DNA of 64,000 nt from positions 248,001 to 312,000 of the forward strand of contig OZ024849.1 in NCBI GenBank assembly GCA_964017145.1, read 5' to 3'. Positions 58,168 through 64,000 of this stretch are shown in pieces. How positions within the stretch are numbered: position 1 is the stretch's first letter; each line of letters opens with the position of its first letter. The position numbers were made by a program, and so were the translations under genes. Under the pieces are notes generated by a model, which saw only the letters and a list, made by a program, of their open reading frames with translations, was not told the origin of the DNA and did not search any database. This stretch comes from Agrocybe praecox. Its lineage: Eukaryota; Basidiomycota; Agaricomycetes; Agaricales; Agrocybaceae.

Positions 58168-61100
58168 ATTTTCGTGAATGGAGAATCCTTGTAAGGAAGG
58201 ATAAGAAGGGATGAATGAGTGGACAGAACAAGCTTAAGGGTATAATGCCACCAAAGGACGACGCGCTCCGTTTTTATAATGCGCATATTTTTGTTTATTT
58301 GTAAAAGTAATCCACGCTCAATGCAAGCTGGCGCACAAAATATAACGTGACTGGATACCTACCAGCGCCCGATACGGTCTATGCCTCCCACAATCAAGTC
58401 ATTTGACAAGGAAAACGAGGGGAATAATGAGATTAACAAACTTAAAATACATGACTATGAACTAGACAATGTCTTCCACGTGCGTAATCGAAGGGAATCA
58501 TGTGTCCAAAGCCACATTGCGACCATTGTAGCTTCGGCCACCTTGATATCTACAATGACCGTGATCGTAGATGTACCAGGTCGACGAAGAACCACAGGTG
58601 GGCAAAATCAATCAGGAATAGGATTATATATCGAAGGAATATGAGCCATCGAGCCAATGTTCAGCGAGATTCCCGAGGAGCATCGGGATGGATGATAGGA
58701 AGAATCTGGGCCGACGAGATGGATGGACAGAAAAACACAGAGAGGTAGGGCTGAGGAGGAAGATCGAGATCAAAGATATGATCTACGCAAGTAAGGAAGA
58801 TCGAAGATTATCGATCATCGATCAAATCTATATGGTTTTCTCGCTGTCGGTGTATAGGAACACTCAATATTAGATAAATATAGCTGTACGTACTACCCAT
58901 CCTGAGCGAGCCATTTCCGTCATAAGTTATTGGGCTAGTTTCGATTATGGTGGTGCAAAACCTGGATGGTTCGCTTGGATCGGAACCCGTCCGTTCGCGT
59001 GAAAGATAGATTGGGCCAGCAGAGTAGCGTGCCCCCACAAGCGATTGTGTGGGTAGTACGGTTGCAAGTTGACAACACGTAAAGGTATCACAATGCCGTT
59101 TATCAGGAAAGCGGAAATGCTACATGAGCATAATCGAACGATAGTTATGGGGAAAGGCAAAAATGCAGAGGATGTAGTAGTCAAGAACAAGGAGGCTCGA
59201 GGAAGTTTGACGCGGCGACTTTCCCATCAATTTGCGCACATGCCCAATTTGGCAAGCGATGACGTACATAGGCGCACCTGGGGCGCCTGACGATGCGACG
59301 AGTTCCAATCCCTGCCGTCGACCACGTTTCTTATGAGGCTTGCTGAGCGCCAAATAACATGCCTTACATATATGATACGGTTTTTCACGAAAATAAGTGG
59401 GGGTTATGGTGAGCAGTGTTGTTGAACGCGGTTATTCCTCAGTACTCAGTGTTTGTCTGAAGCCAGGTGGCAGGCATCCCAGAGTGCATGCATACATTCT
59501 ACACACCATCGACTTATATATTTTGATATTGAGTTGTATGTGGAAGGTAGACGCTTTCCGCGGAAAGTCCTTTGACAAAGTAAACTCAGATACTTTCATC
59601 TTCCAAAATTCAAAAAGGCGCATGTACCTATAAAGATATTGCAATGTAGCCATGCTATTGGATTGCATAAATTGGCGGGCGTTCGTAGGCATTAGTATAT
59701 ATCAAGTGTTTAGAGATATCATCGAGATTAATATAATTAGGTGAGCACCAATAATTGTTGAATTTGCTGATAGTAGTTCCTTCGGCAGAAAGCGGCATCT
59801 GTGACTACTGAACGTCACAGTACTTTGTGATTGGCCAGGTAACTGGAGAGCGTTGGATCGACTGGGAACGAGGTCCATGGACTGTACCTGTACTTGGACT
59901 TTGTACCACACATGATATATAGATGTTTATCTAATCATTTCCCCTCAGTCTTCGTCGGGTGCAACATCGGTCGCCACTTCGATTGTTACCGCCATGCGAC
60001 ACCGGCACCGCATTGCAGTGGCTAGTGGTCACGTCACCACCGCCATTTGATCGAACCTGAAGTTCAAGTTGAACGTTGAACGTTGAGGCCTTACTAGGAT
60101 ACACTTGTCGTCATCATGTAAACGTTTTTGACTGTTAATTGTCTCCAATCCTCTATAGATGACAAGAAATTCCCATATAGCATTTACCGGTGATTACCTT
60201 CTATATCGTGTGTAGTACGCAATGTGTACGGTGTATAAACTACAAAGGGATGGTTTGTTTATATATATTTACCCATTCCTTTGGAATGCCGGCTAAGCCG
60301 ATATGCCACTGGATTGGCCGAGGTCTACGGCAAGTCCAAAATGAGTACATCTCAAGGTTCAAGGAAAGTACAAGTCCAACCGAGGTTCATACATTGTCAC
60401 GCGCAGGTTTTGGCTCGGAAAAATGAGGTGCATACACGGTCTAATGGGGGTACAGGGTTTGGGTCTAACCTCAGTGCATTGTGAGTCAAAATCGCATTGG
60501 CCGGTCCAAAGCTCGGGTTCAAGGTACAAAGTCCAAGGTACAAGGTACATTTCGACCTGTGACCCGATGGACCCAACTTTCTGCAACAGACGGGATTCCC
60601 TGTCACGTCGCGCCAAAGAAGCAATTCTTCCAGGAAATTTACGTGGGACTGCTTATCCAATAGTTTGGGCGGACTGGGTTGTCCAACTTTGCTTGCTTCC
60701 ACGAGGGTATACCATCCAGGTACCCATCAATCGCTTCTTAATGAGATTTTCTCTCATTGGCGAGCTGCACCACTATCCACACAGAAATTCAGCGCAACGC
60801 GTCAATTTCTATTGGATTTAGACCTATAGGAACATAGATTTCTCCTGGACATGACCCACCTTCATAGGTTTCAAAAACAGCAACACCGAGGCAAGTCTAC
60901 TTGACCCACAGGATACCAATCAAACTTTGCTCTAAATCTTATTCATGATCCATTTCGCTCTTCTTCGCTTCTGACTCGACACGTTGCGAAATACCCGTGG
61001 CGGGTGTCCATGCGAACGTACTTGAGGCGTAAGGCCTGAGGGAGCGTGCTACAATAAAAAAATTAGAATATAATTTCGGGCATCCCATACTTGACATCCC

Positions 61101-61190
61101 CGATGCCTCATGGATTTAAACCACGCCGAGGTGCTACCCCATCGTACCAGTACGATACAAACGTTGAACTGAACACCAATCCGTGCTTAC
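58168..61190. other. Long intergenic stretch without a supportable gene
   Basis: Short frames only. Between 60360 and 60550 the words aaggtacaa and caagtccaa recur, and their inverse (gtacctgtacttggactttg) lies at 59886-59905, so a decayed inverted-repeat element may lie between about 59700 and 60560. Confidence 0.4.
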
Positions 61191-62852
61191 ATGCCTTCCA
61201 CCTCGCCAATCTCAAACGTCGGGGATGACATTCTGTGGAATATTTTCAATCTTATCGTGTCTTCAAGGCCAGAGTTCATTTGCGGAGAACAACCCCTCAC
61301 AACGATAAGAAAATCTTCGCATGTCTGTCTCAGTTGGAGACACTTGATCCTGGAGTCGCCGTCGCTGTGGGGAGGGATGATCGATATCGCCATTATAGAT
61401 CGAAGTTCTGAAGAGTGGTGCTCTCTGATCATGAGCAGGACCAAAGACGCACCCTTACGCGTATACGGCTCGGTTCACGGGTATAGAGAGGGGACACGAC
61501 GGTTTTTCAATGCTCTGCTGCCCAGTAACTGGCATCGGATTTCGGAGCTTAACATCCGGGTATACGCTATCAAGGAATTTGATCGTCAAATATGGAGCGT
61601 GTTTTGGGAACGACCCGCCGTAAATCTCGAGCTCTTGTCGGTCAGTTTTGGAGAGCCACCTTCAAGTTCGTTTTGGCCCCTAAACGCAGACCAACAAGGT
61701 CGGCTCCTTTTCAACAATTGCGCACCCAAATTAAGGGCATTCAATTTCCCGGAGCTCAACTTCCCATCCAAGGCATCGTGGATTCGTGGGTTGCGTAAAC
61801 TCACACTCTGCGCACACCTTTCTCCCTCTCAAGTGGTCGAGATTATGTCTCGAGTTCAGCATTTGGAGGTTATACATATTCAGCCATACGACTCCTGTAA
61901 TCACTCCCACACATCTATTCCTGTTCAATCAAGTCAAATTAGCCTACCCCGTCTTCGCGAGCTCGATATTCGCTCAACACTGCAGAGCTCTTTGACTTTA
62001 TTATCTCTAATTTCATTTCCCGGAGATGCGCTCCGCAACATGCATGTAGTTGCCACAGACTTCACAGGCCTTGCCCGTCTTCAAGACATCGAATCATTTA
62101 TCCCCATCATCTTTACATATGTCCGACGGTTTCTCGCACTTAATGATGCGACGCGGTTCGGCATCTCTATAGACGATATGGACGACTCATCAGTGGAACT
62201 TTCACTTCGACCTCACGAATTCACTCTTGCCAACGGCTTCCCAACACCTCACCTTCGTATTCAATTCGATAGCGAGACCTTCCTTCCAACTCTAACGTCT
62301 CATTCGCGGCTCGTGAGAGCCCTTACCACCTGCCCTTTTGCCTCTGTGAAGATGTTATTACTCTCAATGTCTGACTCGGCCGCTTCTTCGATCACTTCGC
62401 ATCCTGATTGTCACAAATTCCTTTTATCCTTCTCTGGCGTTGAAACACTTATCATTTCCGACCAATTGCTGCGATACCTCAATGCCGTGGATACTTTCGA
62501 CTCCTGGGTATTTCCATCTCTCCATCAATTGCAACTGCGATCTTATCTCCGCCCCGAATATTTTGATGATTTGAGACTTTTTCTGTCGCGCAAGGTCGAT
62601 ATCGGCTATCCGGTACTAGTTCTAGATATGTCGCACATAGACCTGGAGTGCTATCAGGAACAAGATCCGTGCCATTGGCAACAAGATTGGAGCTTCCTTG
62701 ACTCTATTAAGAGTCTTAAAGTTATATATTGTCGCAAGGTAGTCCCGGAAATTCGGCAATATGTTTGCGGCACCGGTTCTCCAGAGGTACTGAACTTGTC
62801 TCTATCCCTAGAGGCTCAGGCATGTCGGCTTCACTCTGCACGTCGTACATAA
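61191..62852 (+). CDS. F-box-like protein (553 aa)
   Basis: Single exon from ATG at 61191 to TAA at 62850-62852. Residues about 10-60 read as an F-box (DDILWNIFNLIV, then HVCLSWRHLILESPSLWGGM), the form common in mushroom F-box expansions. The rest is Leu-rich and irregular, with LRR-like stretches (LRKLTLCAHLS, LPRLRELDIRSTL, LHQLQLRSYL). F-box proteins bring substrates to SCF ubiquitin ligases; the target is unknown. Pro and Ser start residues (MPSTSP) and the upstream region are consistent with this start. Confidence 0.85.
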   Translation: MPSTSPISNVGDDILWNIFNLIVSSRPEFICGEQPLTTIRKSSHVCLSWRHLILESPSLWGGMIDIAIIDRSSEEWCSLIMSRTKDAPLRVYGSVHGYREGTRRFFNALLPSNWHRISELNIRVYAIKEFDRQIWSVFWERPAVNLELLSVSFGEPPSSSFWPLNADQQGRLLFNNCAPKLRAFNFPELNFPSKASWIRGLRKLTLCAHLSPSQVVEIMSRVQHLEVIHIQPYDSCNHSHTSIPVQSSQISLPRLRELDIRSTLQSSLTLLSLISFPGDALRNMHVVATDFTGLARLQDIESFIPIIFTYVRRFLALNDATRFGISIDDMDDSSVELSLRPHEFTLANGFPTPHLRIQFDSETFLPTLTSHSRLVRALTTCPFASVKMLLLSMSDSAASSITSHPDCHKFLLSFSGVETLIISDQLLRYLNAVDTFDSWVFPSLHQLQLRSYLRPEYFDDLRLFLSRKVDIGYPVLVLDMSHIDLECYQEQDPCHWQQDWSFLDSIKSLKVIYCRKVVPEIRQYVCGTGSPEVLNLSLSLEAQACRLHSARRT

Positions 62853-63012
62853 ATTTCAGTAGTATAGCGTCCGTAGCTTTACGAGAGATTTGTTCTACGA
62901 AAAGTCAGTTCGCGACTACTATTATACTGAGAAGCTTTTGGCGATTTGATGCAAGAACCAAGTTTGAACATAAGTGTTGTCCTCCAGTGTGTGATCTTCT
63001 TTGTGGTTTTGC

Positions 63013-63411
63013 TTAACCCATACCCTGGGCCGTCCGCCGACAAGCATAACTTACGAATAACGCCAAGTTTGATAAATGACTCAGCTCATAACTTTCTATC
63101 GATGGGCAGAGTCTAGCGGATGTCAGAATTCGGGGTTTACGCTCTTGCAGCGTTCGGCCGTTGCCGCAGATCACGGGATCGTGCGATTGTCCATTAGAAT
63201 CGAATCGTCGCGTACCTATGCTTCTTTCCTTTACCCGCAAAGACCTGTTTAACATCAGTCTGCTCATGTTGAGTCTCTCCGGCAACTGAGGATGTTCCCA
63301 AGCGAACTTAACCGGTTTTCTGTCACCGGAATCAATGACATAGCATGAGAAGGGTGAAGATGATACCCCAATGTCGTTGTCGTTGTCGTTAGCAGCAGGT
63401 GCTGGTTCCAT
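63013..63411 (-). CDS. Possible small unknown protein (132 aa)
   Basis: ATG at 63411 opens MEPAPAANDNDNDIGVSSS, followed by SFSCYVIDSG-like and VKFAWEHPQLPERLNMSRLM segments that look like real protein; the C-terminal third is less convincing and may be an intron (donor candidates near 63248). It is divergent from the partial gene at 63461, with about 50 bp between starts. No family is recognised. Confidence 0.3.
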   Translation of the reverse strand: MEPAPAANDNDNDIGVSSSPFSCYVIDSGDRKPVKFAWEHPQLPERLNMSRLMLNRSLRVKERSIGTRRFDSNGQSHDPVICGNGRTLQERKPRILTSARLCPSIESYELSHLSNLALFVSYACRRTAQGMG

Positions 63412-63460
63412 TCCAGGTAATATTAATATTTCATCTCTCTATATATTTCTCTAGGTAGTA

Positions 63461-64000
63461 ATGAACGCAGAACCTCAAGATACATCAGGACCATCCGTAC
63501 CACGTCTGGCATCAAGCGGAGCAGCACCGGCGACGGGGGTATTACCCGCCATACCTGCACCACCTGCACCAACGACGGAACCATCTACAGAACTAGCACC
63601 ACCACCAGCACCGACAAAAGTGAAGCTGACCCTGAAAGACTTTGTGGCGCGTCGGAAGATGATACGCGAGGGCTGGCTGCTGCTGCTGGGTCACCTGCTA
63701 CGTCTGTTATGGGTACGCCTGCGACGCCAGTCTTGGGTAGGGTTGCGAGCAGGAGAGGGTTGAGAAGGGGGAGGTTGGAGTGATGGAGACGGCAGGAGAC
63801 AAAGAGGAGGAAGGAGAAGTAGACGTTGATGTGGATGTGGTTATGCACGTCAGGAAGGTGGACGAGGAGGAGGAGGAGGAGGAACAGGATGGAGCACATC
63901 TCCTTCTACGAGTCCCACAGGCAGCGAGCACCACTTACTCATCGACTGCTTCGACGCCGAGGATGCGGTTGTTTGATTTGGATGCCGAGTTGTCGACGTC
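63461..64000 (+). CDS. Partial gene at right edge, low-complexity N-terminus with KVKLTLKDF motif
   Basis: ATG at 63461 opens a Pro/Ala/Thr-rich region followed by TKVKLTLKDFVARRKMIREG. From about 63665 the best protein-like reading changes frame (SPATSVMGTPATPVLG, then METAGDKEEEGEVDVDVDV from 63783, and STASTPRMRLFDLDAE at the edge), so an intron or small sequence errors are likely. K-V-K-x-[ST]-L-x-D-[FY] motifs occur in low-complexity parts of fungal SET/PHD-domain chromatin proteins; that link is tentative. The gene continues beyond the window. Confidence 0.45.

Noticed and set aside
63585..63934. Ser- and Leu-rich minus-strand frames at the right edge
   Set aside because: They are mirror frames of the GAG/GGA-rich plus-strand coding sequence.

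Overview
The window looks like nuclear DNA of a basidiomycete fungus, most likely Agaricomycetes. The genes have many short introns (about 45-75 bp, GT-AG). They belong to families typical of mushroom genomes: HET-domain incompatibility proteins, an orphan seven-transmembrane family, an F-box/LRR-like protein, an HMG-box regulator of the mating-type class and GH16 glucanases. The sequence is rich in transposons and local duplications. It contains one 200-N assembly gap (8569-8768).

Left part (1-9.9 kb): a partial C2H2 zinc-finger gene, a HET-domain gene (754-2831, minus), an intact 7TM gene (5410-6735, minus), a duplicated intergenic block, the gap, and a palindrome-rich island at about 9.36-9.87 kb.

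Central part (10186-26103): a 15,918-bp LTR retrotransposon with two 1,750-bp LTRs that look identical and a 5-bp target duplication (acgtt). It interrupts exon 4 of a second, 3'-truncated copy of the 7TM gene. Ty3/gypsy gag, protease and RT-RNase H-integrase lie on the minus strand, with a primer-binding-site-like and a polypurine tract in the matching orientation. About 5 kb on the opposite strand carries three spliced accessory genes (610, 197 and 376 aa). The first has a Zn2Cys6-spaced cysteine cluster. A short motif, TTCCT[A/C]GGA, is scattered over the whole element, LTRs included, at several times its density elsewhere. This is the most unusual system in the window. By analogy with transposons that encode their own motif-binding anti-silencing proteins, it could be an element-encoded regulator and its binding sites; that function is inference.

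Right part (26.1-64 kb): duplicated block with a TIR element flanked by TAA, a second zinc-finger copy, an FHA-kinase gene with a degenerate DFG motif and a premature stop, a HET gene that splices onto a 411-codon disordered N-terminal region, a third HET gene, a third zinc-finger gene, a third 7TM gene, a decayed membrane-protein gene, a GH16 gene, an 846-bp TIR transposon, a decayed TypA/BipA GTPase gene, a second GH16 gene, an HMG-box gene, an F-box gene and a partial gene at the right edge. HET, zinc-finger and 7TM genes each occur three times here, so this looks like a fast-evolving accessory region built by local duplication and transposition.
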